From Arthrobacter celericrescens (GTDB taxonomy: Bacteria; Actinomycetota; Actinomycetes; Actinomycetales; Micrococcaceae): 64,000 bases of DNA. Numbering within the stretch: the first letter of the stretch is position 1; every line of letters begins with the position of its first letter. This document shows, in pieces, positions 35,181 to 43,535 of this stretch. Where the stretch lies: assembly GCF_003614925.1 (NCBI RefSeq), contig NZ_QYLP01000101.1, positions 62,001-126,000 of the forward strand. The letters are read 5' to 3'. Made by a program: the position numbers and the translations under genes. The notes below the pieces were generated by a model. It had not been told where the DNA came from, searched no databases, and was given only the letters and a program-made list of their open reading frames with translations.

Positions 35181-35582
35181 TCAGCCCAGAAGCTGCAGGA
35201 TCTCCGTACGGGCAAACATCCGGGCGGCTTCCCGTGCAGTCGGGGACCCGGCGTCGGGATCCGCCCCGGCGTCGAGCAGCACCCGGGCGACGTCCGTATA
35301 ACCCTTGAACACGGCACCGGCGAGCGGCGTCTGGCCCCGGCTGTTGGGGGCGGAGGCGTCCGCCCCGTGGTGCAGCAGGAGCTGGACGGTCTCCGGATGG
35401 CCATGGTACGCGGCAAGCATCAGCAGCGAATCACCGGCGGGGTTGCAGAGGCCGGCCGGCGCTCCGGCGTCGAGATAGCTTCGCAGCACGGGGTCGTCGC
35501 CCTCGCGGGCGGCGTCGAACAAGGCCTGCGCCATGGCGGCGTCCTCGTCCTCGGGGCTTTGGATTTCGGGGGTTTCGCTCAT
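35181..35582 (-). CDS. Ankyrin-repeat protein
   Basis: 133 residues with three or four ankyrin repeats: AAREGDDPVLRSYLDAGAP, then DSLLMLAAYHGHPETVQLLLHHGADA, then GQTPLAGAVFKGYTDVARVLLDAGADP. A scaffold for protein contacts in the cytoplasm; partner unknown. Its start overlaps the ygfZ stop by four bases, so it is in the ygfZ transcript. The stop is followed after 18 bases by the PadR remnant. Confidence 0.9.
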   Translation of the reverse strand: MSETPEIQSPEDEDAAMAQALFDAAREGDDPVLRSYLDAGAPAGLCNPAGDSLLMLAAYHGHPETVQLLLHHGADASAPNSRGQTPLAGAVFKGYTDVARVLLDAGADPDAGSPTAREAARMFARTEILQLLG

Positions 35583-36664
35583 CGGTGTGGTCCCTTCAGG
35601 AATCCGCTCTGGCGCCCTACCACCTGGCCGGCATCGGGCGCGACAATCACCTCTTGGGCGGCGGCGTAGCGTTCGTCGCCGTCCTGCACGGCCAGCACCT
35701 CGGCCGGGTCCACCGACCGTTTGACGAGGGCCAGCCCCACCGCGCCCATTTCATAATGCTGGGCCACGGAGGTCAGGGTGCCCACCTTGCGGTCCCCGGC
35801 GAGCACATCGCTTCCGGCCACCGGGAGCGTGTGCAGGGAACCGTCCAGCTGCAGGAAGACGAGCCGGCGCGGCGGGTGGCCCAGGTTGTGCACCCGGGCG
35901 ATGGTTTCCTGGCCCTTGTAGCAGCCCTTGGCCAGGTGCACCGAGGTGCGCAGGAGGTCCAGTTCGTGCGGGATGACGCGGTCGTCGGTTTCCGCGCCGA
36001 GCCGCGGGCGCCAGGCAGCGATCCGCAACGCTTCCGAGGCGAGGGTGCCGGCGAGGGCCAGGCCGTCCACTGCGTTTTCGAGTTCTCCCGAGGGGATCAG
36101 GTATTCGAACCATGGACGTTCCAGTCCGGGGTGCAGGTCTTCTGCGACCACGCTGTAGGAGTAGCCGCCCGCGCCGACGTGCGGCCAAGGGTCCTCCCAG
36201 GCGATCCGGTCCGCCCAGGCCTCGACCGGCTTGGTGGAGCCCACCGTGGCCCACTCCCCCGAGACATCCGCCACCTCGACGCGCAGCATGAACTTCATCT
36301 TGGTCAGCCACTCCGCGAGGGGTGCGGCCTCCGCGGCTTCGACCAGCAGCCAGGCCGTTTCGCCGTCGTCTACGATCCTCGCGTCGAATTCGATCCGGCC
36401 CTGCACTGTCAGCAGGAGCAGTTCGCTCGAGACGCGCGGCGGGAGGTTGGTCACCTGCTGGGAGGACAGCGTGTTCAGCCAGCTGAGCCGGTCCGGTCCG
36501 GTGACCGTGACGACGCCGCGGTGCGAAAGGTCGACGACGGCGGTCCCGGCGGCCAGGGCGCGCTGCTCGCGCAGCGGCTCACCGTAGTGGGCGGCGACGC
36601 CGGCATCGGCGCCCCCGCCTTCGACGGCGCCGGGGCGCGACAACAGGGGGCTTGTGTAAGTCAT
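35579..36664 (-). CDS. ygfZ: Folate-binding protein YgfZ/GcvT family
   Basis: 361 residues from the ATG at 36664 (MTYTSPLLSRP). The family mark is KGCYKGQETIAR (Cys within K-G-C-Y-x-G-Q-E). It binds tetrahydrofolate and supports assembly or repair of some Fe-S enzymes. The GcvT-like N-terminus has VVDLSHRGVVTVTGPDRLSWLNTL. An AAAGGA lies about 12 bases upstream; another in-frame ATG at 36709 would overlap the upstream gene. Order: reductase-ygfZ-ankyrin. Confidence 0.9.
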   Translation of the reverse strand: MTYTSPLLSRPGAVEGGGADAGVAAHYGEPLREQRALAAGTAVVDLSHRGVVTVTGPDRLSWLNTLSSQQVTNLPPRVSSELLLLTVQGRIEFDARIVDDGETAWLLVEAAEAAPLAEWLTKMKFMLRVEVADVSGEWATVGSTKPVEAWADRIAWEDPWPHVGAGGYSYSVVAEDLHPGLERPWFEYLIPSGELENAVDGLALAGTLASEALRIAAWRPRLGAETDDRVIPHELDLLRTSVHLAKGCYKGQETIARVHNLGHPPRRLVFLQLDGSLHTLPVAGSDVLAGDRKVGTLTSVAQHYEMGAVGLALVKRSVDPAEVLAVQDGDERYAAAQEVIVAPDAGQVVGRQSGFLKGPHR

Positions 36665-36686
36665 ATCCAGTAGAAGTCCTTTGGGC

Positions 36687-37409
36687 CTAGCGGTATTCCG
36701 GGTTTTCAAAGTCGAAGCGGGTTCCGGCCTTCCATTCTGCCGGGAGGTTGCCGTAGGCGGGAATGCCGCCGGCGTCCTTGAGCAGGCGGGCCAGGTGGAG
36801 GAGGTTCCAGGTCATGAACGTGGTGTTCCGGTTGGTGAAGTCGCTTTCCGGGCCGCCCGAGCCTTCGTCCAGGTAGCTCGGTCCCGGACCTACGGCGCCG
36901 ATCCAGCCGGCGTCGGCCTGGGGCGGGATCGTGAAGCCGATGTGCTGGAGGCTGTAGAGCACATTCATGGCGCAGTGCTTGATGCCGTCTTCGTTGCCGG
37001 TGATCAGGCAGCCACCCACCTTGGGGTAGTACACCCATTGGCCTTTGGCGTTGAGTTCGCCGGAATGCGCGTAGAGGCGCTCGATGACCTTCTTGGTCTG
37101 GGAAGAGTTGTCGCCCAGCCAGATGGGACCGGCGAGCACCACGATGTCCGCGTCCTGGACGGCGGGGTAGATTTCCGGCCATTCGTCGGTGGCCCAGCCG
37201 TGCTCGCGCATGTCCGGGTAGACGCCCGGGGCGATGTCGTGGTCCACCGTGCGGATCAGGCGGGTGCTGACGCCCTGCTTCTCCATGATGCGGCGGCTGA
37301 GCCCGATCAGGCCCTCGGTGTGGCTGAGCTGCGGCGACGGTTTCAGGGTCCCGTTGAAGAAGACCGCCTTGAGGCCGGCGTAGCCGCCCGGTTTGCTGTG
37401 TTCATCCAT
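36687..37409 (-). CDS. Flavodoxin-like NAD(P)H-dependent FMN reductase
   Basis: 240 residues. The flavodoxin fold is seen in LKAVFFNGTLKPSP (FMN phosphate loop), DADIVVLAGPIWLGDNSSQTKKVIERL and KVGGCLITGNEDGIKHCAMNVL. It reduces FMN or quinone-like substrates with NAD(P)H; the precise substrate is unknown. The C-terminal 50 residues have the TFMTWNLLHLARLLKDAGG helix found in this family. It comes before ygfZ on the same strand (22 bases apart). Confidence 0.85.
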   Translation of the reverse strand: MDEHSKPGGYAGLKAVFFNGTLKPSPQLSHTEGLIGLSRRIMEKQGVSTRLIRTVDHDIAPGVYPDMREHGWATDEWPEIYPAVQDADIVVLAGPIWLGDNSSQTKKVIERLYAHSGELNAKGQWVYYPKVGGCLITGNEDGIKHCAMNVLYSLQHIGFTIPPQADAGWIGAVGPGPSYLDEGSGGPESDFTNRNTTFMTWNLLHLARLLKDAGGIPAYGNLPAEWKAGTRFDFENPEYR

Positions 37410-37465
37410 GGAACCATGGTGCCCGGGAAGGGCCCGCCAGGGAACGGGCGCCTGGAAGGCCTTCT

Positions 37466-38065
37466 TCAGGAGACCTTGTTAAGGAACGCCGACGCGTGGG
37501 CTTCGAGGGATTTGCCCGCGGCGGAGACGTCCCAGCGCCAGAGCAGGTTGCCGTCCACCAGGCCGAAGATCCGGGTGGCTGCCGTGTACTCCTTCGAGTG
37601 GCTGCCGCGCATCACCATGTCGGTGCTGAGCTGGATCTGCGGTCCCTTGATCTGGCCGTAGTAGAGCTCAGTGATCCCGCCCGGGTGCGTAATGGTGACC
37701 GACAGGTCGAAGCCGCCATCGGCGTTGCGGCGGGCTTCGACGTCGTCGGCGTTCTTCAGCACGGGGACCATCTCAGCGGGAATCAGCCCGGGGCCGCCGT
37801 CGGCCTCGACCAGTTCACGCTCAAGCGCCCAGAAGCCGGTTTCCACGGTGAGGGGCCGCAACTTGGTGCCTTGCTCGTCGCTGAGCCAGCTTTCGGCACG
37901 GTACTGCAGGTAGGGCAGTCCGTTGTGCGTAAAGGAGACGTGCTGGATGAAATGTTCGGAATCCTCTTCACCGCTTCCGAGGCGTCCGCGGCCTTCCCAC
38001 TCACCGATGAGCCAGGACAGGGGGACGAGTTCGGGTGTCAGATCCGTGGGAATTTCAATGGGCAC
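37466..38065 (-). CDS. Nitrobindin-like heme protein (THAP4/FABP-type barrel)
   Basis: 199 residues. The family mark GxWxGxG is at residues 21-27 (GEWEGRG). The predicted beta barrel continues to the C-terminus, where the heme-ligand His is expected in LEAHASAFLNKV. The family binds ferric heme and handles peroxynitrite or NO. The start codon is GTG at 38065, with GAGG about ten bases upstream. It precedes the reductase gene by 56 bases. Confidence 0.87.
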   Translation of the reverse strand: MPIEIPTDLTPELVPLSWLIGEWEGRGRLGSGEEDSEHFIQHVSFTHNGLPYLQYRAESWLSDEQGTKLRPLTVETGFWALERELVEADGGPGLIPAEMVPVLKNADDVEARRNADGGFDLSVTITHPGGITELYYGQIKGPQIQLSTDMVMRGSHSKEYTAATRIFGLVDGNLLWRWDVSAAGKSLEAHASAFLNKVS

Positions 38066-38100
38066 GGCAGTTCTACCTCAGCGCGACGGGGAAACGGCTA

Positions 38101-38214
38101 TTACTTCTGGCCCTTGAAAAGGCGGTAAACGACGAAGCCGGCGAACCAGGCCATGGAGATGCTTGCGAGGCCGAGCAGGACAAGGAAGAAGATTTCAAAG
38201 GCAAGAACAGACAT
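38101..38214 (-). CDS. Small single-TM membrane protein, 37 aa
   Basis: 37 residues: a helix from about residue 5 to 31 and a basic end (RLFKGQK). It is too short for automatic calling but has two kinds of support. An AGGA lies seven bases before the ATG. The same sequence forms TAGGAT (38226-38221), six bases, ATG, the leaderless layout seen elsewhere in this window. It lies 35 bases upstream of nitrobindin on the same strand. Function unknown. Confidence 0.6.
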   Translation of the reverse strand: MSVLAFEIFFLVLLGLASISMAWFAGFVVYRLFKGQK

Positions 38215-38230
38215 GATGCCATCCTAACTG

Positions 38231-38965
38231 TTAGTAGATGAGTAGTTTGTCGATGAAGTAGCAAAGTGAACCGACGGCCCACACTGGTGCGACCCCCATG
38301 CCCAGGACGGCGGCCAGGTTCAGGCGGCCGGGCCGCAGGGTGACCATGCGCCGGAAGCTCAGGAGCACGGACCCCATCACCACGCCCACCACTGCGGCGG
38401 CCGCGACGGAGATGTTGGAAAAGACCAGCCCGGCGAGCGGGGCAACCAGGCCGGCGGCGGCAATGCCAAGCGGGGCCACGATCCGGTCCGGCCAGCGCAG
38501 CAGCCCGGACAGCAGTGCGACGGCGGCGCTCAGGCCTGCCACCAGCACCATCTCCTGCACGCCGTTGAAGCGGACGCTGGCGATCCAGCCGGCCCCGAGG
38601 CAGCTGAGCAGGACTCCTGCGCAGCTGCCGAGTGTCGATTCGAGGCGCTGGGCCTGGCCGGTCCCGCGGACCAGCTGCACGATGAACACCGCGATGACGC
38701 CGGCGGCGATGAACGCGGGGACATAGTCGAGGAACCCCGGTGCCGGGGCGTAGGCGGCGGCGACGGCGGAGCCCATGCCGCTGAGTGCGATGACCGCGGC
38801 GAGGGTCTTCTTCGCGGGGACGGCCAGGAAGTGCGGCCAGCCGATGCCGGTGGCGGCGGCCGCCACGATCCCGACGCCGACCATCACCCCGTCGGGGGCG
38901 TACGATCCGGCGACGATGACCGCGAGCGTGGCGAGGCCGACCACCCCGATGTTCCAAGACTTCAC
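38231..38965 (-). CDS. Multi-TM membrane protein, unknown
   Basis: About 244 residues with seven or eight hydrophobic segments and no motif that I know. I prefer the GTG at 38965 (MKSWNIGVV), preceded by AGGA five bases upstream. The 22-codon extension to an ATG at 39031 has poor third-position G/C and no good site. It lies upstream of the 37-aa gene on the same strand and diverges from glnR. Integral membrane location is clear, function is not. Confidence 0.8.
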   Translation of the reverse strand: MKSWNIGVVGLATLAVIVAGSYAPDGVMVGVGIVAAAATGIGWPHFLAVPAKKTLAAVIALSGMGSAVAAAYAPAPGFLDYVPAFIAAGVIAVFIVQLVRGTGQAQRLESTLGSCAGVLLSCLGAGWIASVRFNGVQEMVLVAGLSAAVALLSGLLRWPDRIVAPLGIAAAGLVAPLAGLVFSNISVAAAAVVGVVMGSVLLSFRRMVTLRPGRLNLAAVLGMGVAPVWAVGSLCYFIDKLLIY

Positions 38966-39109
38966 TGCGTTCCTGACTTCATTGCGGCCTGCGTTCGGCG
39001 GCGGACCCGGCGTTGAATATCCTTCGCCCATCCTGCCCTATGCGGCCGAAATATGTCGCCGAAGTTGCCCCAGACGGCCCTGATCCATGTCCTGGATTCG
39101 CCCGGCGGG

Positions 39110-39115
39110 TATACT
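39110..39115 (+). promoter_or_regulatory. Candidate glnR -10 element
   Basis: TATACT, a near-consensus -10, about 140 bases before glnR. No good -35 is visible at 17-18 bases, so it may need an activator. Confidence 0.4.
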
Positions 39116-39175
39116 CAGTTGTCAAACAGCGATCGCATTGCCGGGTCCTTGCCCAAGGTCCCCCCTCAGGGGTAG

Positions 39176-39215
39176 CCGGCTTCCACGACGCAGTCAGATG
39201 CCGGTGGAAGCCCGG
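39176..39215 (+). other. Leader hairpin before glnR
   Basis: An 11-bp stem (39176-39186 with 39204-39215, one bulged base) in the presumed glnR 5' leader. No known riboswitch class is recognised. Confidence 0.4.
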
Positions 39216-39257
39216 TCCAGACGCCCGATGATGCGCGGCCCGCCCCTTGGAGGAACT

Positions 39258-39956
39258 ATGTCGCACATCCTGCTCCTGACGAACAGCCCCGGCTCGTCCG
39301 TGGACATCCTGCCGGCACTGGAACTGTTGAACCACCGTGTGCACATCCTGCCGGCAGAACCCACGGCGCTGCTCGACACCGACCCCACCGACGTCGTCTT
39401 CCTCGACGCGCGCAAGGACCTTGTCGGTGCCCGGTCGCTGACCCAGCTCCTGAAGGCCACCGGACTCAGCGCACCCCTCATGCTGATCCTTACCGAAGGC
39501 GGCATGGCCGCCGTGTCCTCCGCCTGGTCCGTGGACGACATCGTGCTCGACTCGGCCGGCCCCGCGGAAGTCGAGGCCCGCATCCGCCTGGCCATGGCCC
39601 GCGCAGTACCCGAAGAAGAGGAAACGCAGAGCGAAATCAGGGCCGCCGGCGTCGTCATCGATGAGGCGAGCTACACCGCACGCGTTGGCGGGCAGCCGCT
39701 GAACCTGACCTTCAAGGAATTCGAACTCCTCAAGTACCTGGCCCAGCACCCGGGCCGGGTCTTCACCCGGCAGCAACTGCTCACCGAGGTCTGGGGCTAC
39801 GACTACTACGGCGGCACCCGCACGGTGGACGTCCACATCCGGCGGCTGCGCGCCAAGCTCGGCGCCGACCACGAAAACCTCATCAGCACGGTGCGCAACG
39901 TCGGCTACCGCCTGACGCTGGTCAGGCTTCCGGACGACGAGCTTTCGGACGCCTGA
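39258..39956 (+). CDS. glnR: Nitrogen regulator GlnR (OmpR/PhoB-type)
   Basis: 232 residues from the ATG at 39258, with GGAGGA three bases upstream. A longer open frame to 39087 is leader. The N-terminal receiver-like domain reads ILLLTNSPG, then VVFLDARKD with Asp50, then [13 protein letters not shown] and [20 protein letters not shown]. These strings match actinobacterial GlnR. The C-terminal winged helix ([20 protein letters not shown] and [17 protein letters not shown]) is complete. GlnR controls glnA, amtB and nitrogen assimilation. In this family Asp50 acts without phosphorylation by holding the dimer (family knowledge). It ends in a strong terminator. The regulon cannot be read from this window. 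Confidence 0.9.
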   Translation: MSHILLLTNSPGSSVDILPALELLNHRVHILPAEPTALLDTDPTDVVFLDARKDLVGARSLTQLLKATGLSAPLMLILTEGGMAAVSSAWSVDDIVLDSAGPAEVEARIRLAMARAVPEEEETQSEIRAAGVVIDEASYTARVGGQPLNLTFKEFELLKYLAQHPGRVFTRQQLLTEVWGYDYYGGTRTVDVHIRRLRAKLGADHENLISTVRNVGYRLTLVRLPDDELSDA

Positions 39957-39989
39957 GCGCCGCCAACGGGCCAGGCCGATACGCAACAA

Positions 39990-40025
39990 CAGGGAAGGCC
40001 CGGACTGAGTCCGGGCCCTTCCCTG
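39990..40025. terminator. Bidirectional terminator after glnR and after the tRNA-like RNA
   Basis: A stem of up to 17 pairs with one bulge (39990-40006 with 40008-40025). The plus-strand tail is TATTT. On the minus strand it is followed by TTGTTG and lies just after the CCA end of the tRNA-like element. Confidence 0.8.
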
Positions 40026-40032
40026 TATTTCG

Positions 40033-40117
40033 TGGTGGAGGACATACGGGTCGAACGTATCGAGGCCGCCCCACTGGCGGATCCCCCTCGCAGCCCCGCT
40101 CCGAAGAGCCGGACGAA
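40033..40117 (-). ncRNA. Candidate small RNA with tRNA-like 3' end
   Basis: Read on the minus strand. A 7-bp acceptor-like stem pairs GGGGGAT (40087-40081) with GTCCTCC (40043-40037), with two G-T pairs, and is followed by A and CCA (40036-40033). Inside it are a 5-bp hairpin (40080-40066) and a perfect T arm, ATACG-TTCGACC-CGTAT (40060-40044), joined directly to the acceptor as in tRNA. No anticodon or D arm is present. Upstream is a GCTC-TTCG-GAGC hairpin (40109-40098), and before it a promoter. A hairpin terminator follows. I do not recognise a known family; a decayed tRNA is the alternative. Confidence 0.45.
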
Positions 40118-40123
40118 ACATAG

Positions 40124-40152
40124 ACACTACAGGGCCGCGGCTGTTCCGGCAA
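40124..40152 (-). promoter_or_regulatory. Candidate promoter of the tRNA-like RNA
   Basis: Minus strand: -35 TTGCCG (40152-40147), exactly 17 bases, -10 TAGTGT (40129-40124). The predicted start is near 40117, just before the UUCG hairpin. Confidence 0.5.
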
Positions 40153-40200
40153 AACGGGCCCCGCGGGTGAAATCCCGTGCAGGGCGTATAGCCTTGCTGC

Positions 40201-41172
40201 ATGAGTCTTGCGCATCCGGAAAAATGGCCGGTCCTCGCCGTCGAAGGCGCCGCGGACCCGGAACTGCTCAGGGACATCAAGGCCCTGGCCGCAGCCGCCG
40301 AAGAGGCGGACGGCAACCCCCCGTTGTCCGAACAGACCCTGGTGCTCCTGCGCGGCGCAGGCTCATCGGAGTATCCGCTCAGCACCCTGGCCCTCTACGC
40401 CCCGGATGAGGACAGCGACCCGTCCAGCGGCGAGGACCTGGCGGGCGTAGCCGTCGTCGTCGGAGACAAAGGCGGTACCGGGGTCCTCGAGATGGCCGTG
40501 CACCCCAGCTACCGCAGCCAGGGCGTGGCGGGACGCCTGCTCGCCTACCTTCAGGACACCCGCGGGCTGGATGGCCTGAGCGCCTGGTCGCACGGGGACC
40601 ACGCCGCCGCCGCGCGGCTGGCCGAACGTTTCTCCTACCGTCCCGTCCGGGAACTGTGGCGGATGCGGCTCATGGCCTCGTCCGCGGAAATGCCCGACGC
40701 CGGCCTTCCGGACGGTGTGACGATCCGTGCCTTCGTGCCGGGCCAGGACGAGGCGGCCTGGCTGGCGGCCAACAAGACGGCCTTCGCGCAGCACCCCGAG
40801 CAGGGCGCGATGACCCTGGCCGACCTTGAGGCCCGCATGGCCGAGGACTGGTTCGATCCCGCCGGGTTCCTGCTGGCCGAAAACAGCACGGGCGAACTGC
40901 TCGGCTTCCACTGGACCAAGGTGCACCCCGGGCACGGCGGGCACCCGCCGATCGGCGAGGTGTACGTGGTGGGCGTGACCCCCGCGGCGCAGGGCCTGGG
41001 ACTGGGCAAATCGCTGACGGTGGCCGGGATCCGGCACCTCGAACAGCACGAGCTCCACGCGGTCATGTTGTACGTGGATGCAGACAACACGGCCGCCGTG
41101 ACGCTATACCAGAAACTGGGGTTCGTCCGCTGGGATGCGGACGTCATGTACGGGCCGTTAACAGAGAATTAA
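40201..41172 (+). CDS. mshD: Mycothiol synthase
   Basis: 323 residues, two fused GNAT domains. It acetylates the Cys amine of Cys-GlcN-Ins, the last step of mycothiol synthesis. The first domain has HPSYRSQGVAGRLLAYL. The active C-terminal domain has GEVYVVGVTPAAQGLGLGKSLTVAG, then YVDADNTAAVTLYQKLGF near the end, a string strongly typical of MshD. The start is leaderless in form: TAGCCT (40189-40194), six bases, ATG at 40201. Presence of mycothiol fits an actinobacterium. An inverted GTTAA repeat (41157-41173) covers the stop codon; its role is unknown. Confidence 0.93.
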   Translation: MSLAHPEKWPVLAVEGAADPELLRDIKALAAAAEEADGNPPLSEQTLVLLRGAGSSEYPLSTLALYAPDEDSDPSSGEDLAGVAVVVGDKGGTGVLEMAVHPSYRSQGVAGRLLAYLQDTRGLDGLSAWSHGDHAAAARLAERFSYRPVRELWRMRLMASSAEMPDAGLPDGVTIRAFVPGQDEAAWLAANKTAFAQHPEQGAMTLADLEARMAEDWFDPAGFLLAENSTGELLGFHWTKVHPGHGGHPPIGEVYVVGVTPAAQGLGLGKSLTVAGIRHLEQHELHAVMLYVDADNTAAVTLYQKLGFVRWDADVMYGPLTEN

Positions 41173-41276
41173 CGTGCCGCGGGATTCCCGCTTCATGCGG
41201 CGGTCACGCGGAATTCCGCATCGCGGAGATACTTGTAGGGTTGAAGCAAACCCGCTGAAGAATGAAGGAGAATCCG

Positions 41277-43526
41277 ATGAATCCGGAACCGGCAGGAGCG
41301 GCCAAGACTGAAGTCAAGGGCTCCACTTTGCCTTCCCGTTTCGGCTCCTCCGAGGTGCCCGCATCCAGGGCAACCCAGGACCGCATCGACATCCCCGAAT
41401 TCGCCCCGTCCCTGGAACCGGAAGGCGACATCTCGCCGGACCGTTTCCTGGACCGGGAACTGAGCTGGCTTGCCTTCAACGCCCGCGTCCTCGAGCTCGC
41501 CGAGGACCCGGACCTCTTCCTTTTGGAACGGGTCAGCTTCCTGTCGATCTTCGCCTCCAACCTGGATGAGTTCTTCATGGTCCGGGTGGCCGGCCTGAAG
41601 CGCCGCATCGCCACCGGACTGGCCGTGCCCTCCCCCGCCGGACTGAGCCCCATCGAAGTCCTGGAGCAGATCGGCGAGGCCGCGCACAAGCTGCAGGAAC
41701 GCCACGCGCGGGTGTTCGCCGAGCAGATCCGGCCGGCCCTGGCCTACGAGCACATCCACCTCATGCACTGGAACGAACTCGACGACGAGGCCCAGCACCG
41801 CCTGAGCACCATGTTCAGCGAGAAGGTCTTCCCGATCCTCACCCCGCTCGCCGTGGACCCGGCCCACCCCTTCCCCTACATTTCCGGCCTGTCCCTGAAC
41901 CTTGCGGTGATCGTCCGCAACCCCGTGAGTGACAAGGAACTGTTCGCCCGCGTCAAGGTGCCGGACCAGCTCCCCCGGCTCATCTCCATCGACGGCCCCC
42001 GTGCCGGCGCCGTCCCGGGCCGCGTAGCCCGCTTCATCGCCCTCGAAGAGGTCATCGCCGTCCACCTGGACAAGCTGTTCCCGGGCATGGAAGTGGTGGA
42101 GCACCACAGCTTCCGCGTCACCCGCAACGAGGACGTCGAGGTCGAGGAGGACGACGCCGAGAACCTCCTGCAGGCCCTCGAGAAGGAACTGCTGCGCCGG
42201 CGTTTCGGCCCGCCCGTCCGCCTTGAAGTCACCACTGACATCAACCCGAACATCCGGTCGCTCCTGATCCGCGAACTCGGCATCGAGGAGTCGGAGGTCT
42301 ACTCGGTTCCGGCCCCGCTGGACCTGCGCGGCCTGTCCGTGATCGCGGGCATCGACCGCGCGGACCTGCATTACCCCAAGCACGTGCCGCACACCTCGCG
42401 CTACCTGAACGAGTCGGAAACGTCCAAGGCGGCCAACGTCTTCGCGGCCATGCGCCGCCGGGACATCCTGCTGCACCACCCCTACGATTCCTTCTCGACG
42501 TCGGTCCAGGCCTTCCTGGAGCAGGCCGCCGCGGACCCGAAGGTCCAGGCCATCAAGCAGACCCTGTACCGCACCTCCGGCGACTCCCCGATCGTGGACG
42601 CCTTGATCGATGCCGCCGAAGCCGGCAAGCAGGTCCTGGCCCTGGTCGAAATCAAGGCCCGTTTCGACGAGCAGGCCAACATCTCCTGGGCACGCAAGCT
42701 GGAACAGGCAGGCGTGCACGTGGTGTACGGCATCGTGGGCCTCAAGACGCACTGCAAGCTTTCGCTCGTGGTCCGCCAGGAAGTGGACGGGCTGCGCCGC
42801 TACTGCCACATCGGCACCGGCAACTACCACCCGCGCACGGCCCGCTACTACGAAGACCTCGGCCTGCTCACCTCCAACGACCAGGTGGGCGAGGACCTGT
42901 CCAAGCTGTTCAACCAACTCTCCGGCTACGCGCCGAAGTCCACCTTCAAACGGCTCCTGGTGGCGCCGCGGTCCGTCCGTTCCGGTCTGATCGACCGGAT
43001 CGACACCGAGATCAGCAACGCCCGCGCCGGCCTGCCCGCCCGGGTCCAGATCAAGGTCAACTCCATGGTGGACGAGGCCATCATCGATTCCCTTTACCGG
43101 GCGTCGCAGGCCGGGGTGAAGGTGGACGTGCTGGTCCGCGGCATCTGTTCACTCCGCCCGGGCGTCCCCGGCCTGAGCGAAAACATCACGGTCCGCTCCG
43201 TGCTGGGCCGCTTCCTGGAGCACTCCCGCGTCTTCGCCTTCGCCAACGGGAACGACCCCGTGGTCTACATCGGCTCGGCGGACATGATGCACCGCAACCT
43301 GGACCGCCGCGTGGAGGCCCTGGTCCAGCTGTCCAGCCGTGAAGACACCCTGGAGGTGCTGGACCTGCTCCAGCGCTACCTCGATCCCGAGACCGCGAGC
43401 TGGCACCTGGACAACGATGGCCACTGGACCCGGCACCACCTTGCCGAAGACGGAACGCCACTGCTGGACATCCAGTCCTGGCTCTTGGCTTCGCGATCCC
43501 GCCAGCGGGCAGTGTCGCGGCGGTAG
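41277..43526 (+). CDS. ppk: Polyphosphate kinase 1
   Basis: 749 residues from the ATG at 41277, with GAAGGAGA five bases upstream; an ATG at 41262 is a weaker choice. The enzyme makes and breaks inorganic polyphosphate from ATP. The N-terminal domain begins [21 protein letters not shown] and continues [16 protein letters not shown]. The phosphohistidine region is [18 protein letters not shown], and the second histidine-type site lies in [20 protein letters not shown]. Full length. The next gene, mutT1, starts nine bases later, so the two are co-transcribed. Confidence 0.96.
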   Translation: MNPEPAGAAKTEVKGSTLPSRFGSSEVPASRATQDRIDIPEFAPSLEPEGDISPDRFLDRELSWLAFNARVLELAEDPDLFLLERVSFLSIFASNLDEFFMVRVAGLKRRIATGLAVPSPAGLSPIEVLEQIGEAAHKLQERHARVFAEQIRPALAYEHIHLMHWNELDDEAQHRLSTMFSEKVFPILTPLAVDPAHPFPYISGLSLNLAVIVRNPVSDKELFARVKVPDQLPRLISIDGPRAGAVPGRVARFIALEEVIAVHLDKLFPGMEVVEHHSFRVTRNEDVEVEEDDAENLLQALEKELLRRRFGPPVRLEVTTDINPNIRSLLIRELGIEESEVYSVPAPLDLRGLSVIAGIDRADLHYPKHVPHTSRYLNESETSKAANVFAAMRRRDILLHHPYDSFSTSVQAFLEQAAADPKVQAIKQTLYRTSGDSPIVDALIDAAEAGKQVLALVEIKARFDEQANISWARKLEQAGVHVVYGIVGLKTHCKLSLVVRQEVDGLRRYCHIGTGNYHPRTARYYEDLGLLTSNDQVGEDLSKLFNQLSGYAPKSTFKRLLVAPRSVRSGLIDRIDTEISNARAGLPARVQIKVNSMVDEAIIDSLYRASQAGVKVDVLVRGICSLRPGVPGLSENITVRSVLGRFLEHSRVFAFANGNDPVVYIGSADMMHRNLDRRVEALVQLSSREDTLEVLDLLQRYLDPETASWHLDNDGHWTRHHLAEDGTPLLDIQSWLLASRSRQRAVSRR

Positions 43527-43535
43527 GCAACGGAA

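Noticed and set aside
39121-39257. A cobalamin-type riboswitch before glnR
   Set aside because: The strings CAGTCAG and CCGGTGGAAGCC look similar at first sight, but the conserved core order is not present.
40033-40110. An ordinary tRNA gene
   Set aside because: T arm, acceptor and CCA are present, but no anticodon or D arm can be drawn in any register; kept as a tRNA-like RNA instead.
40033-40117. tmRNA (ssrA)
   Set aside because: The TLD-like end is suggestive, but there is no tag reading frame with an Ala-Ala end and the length is far too short.
41193-42917. A 574-codon minus-strand frame over ppk
   Set aside because: Shadow of ppk, whose active-site motifs are intact.
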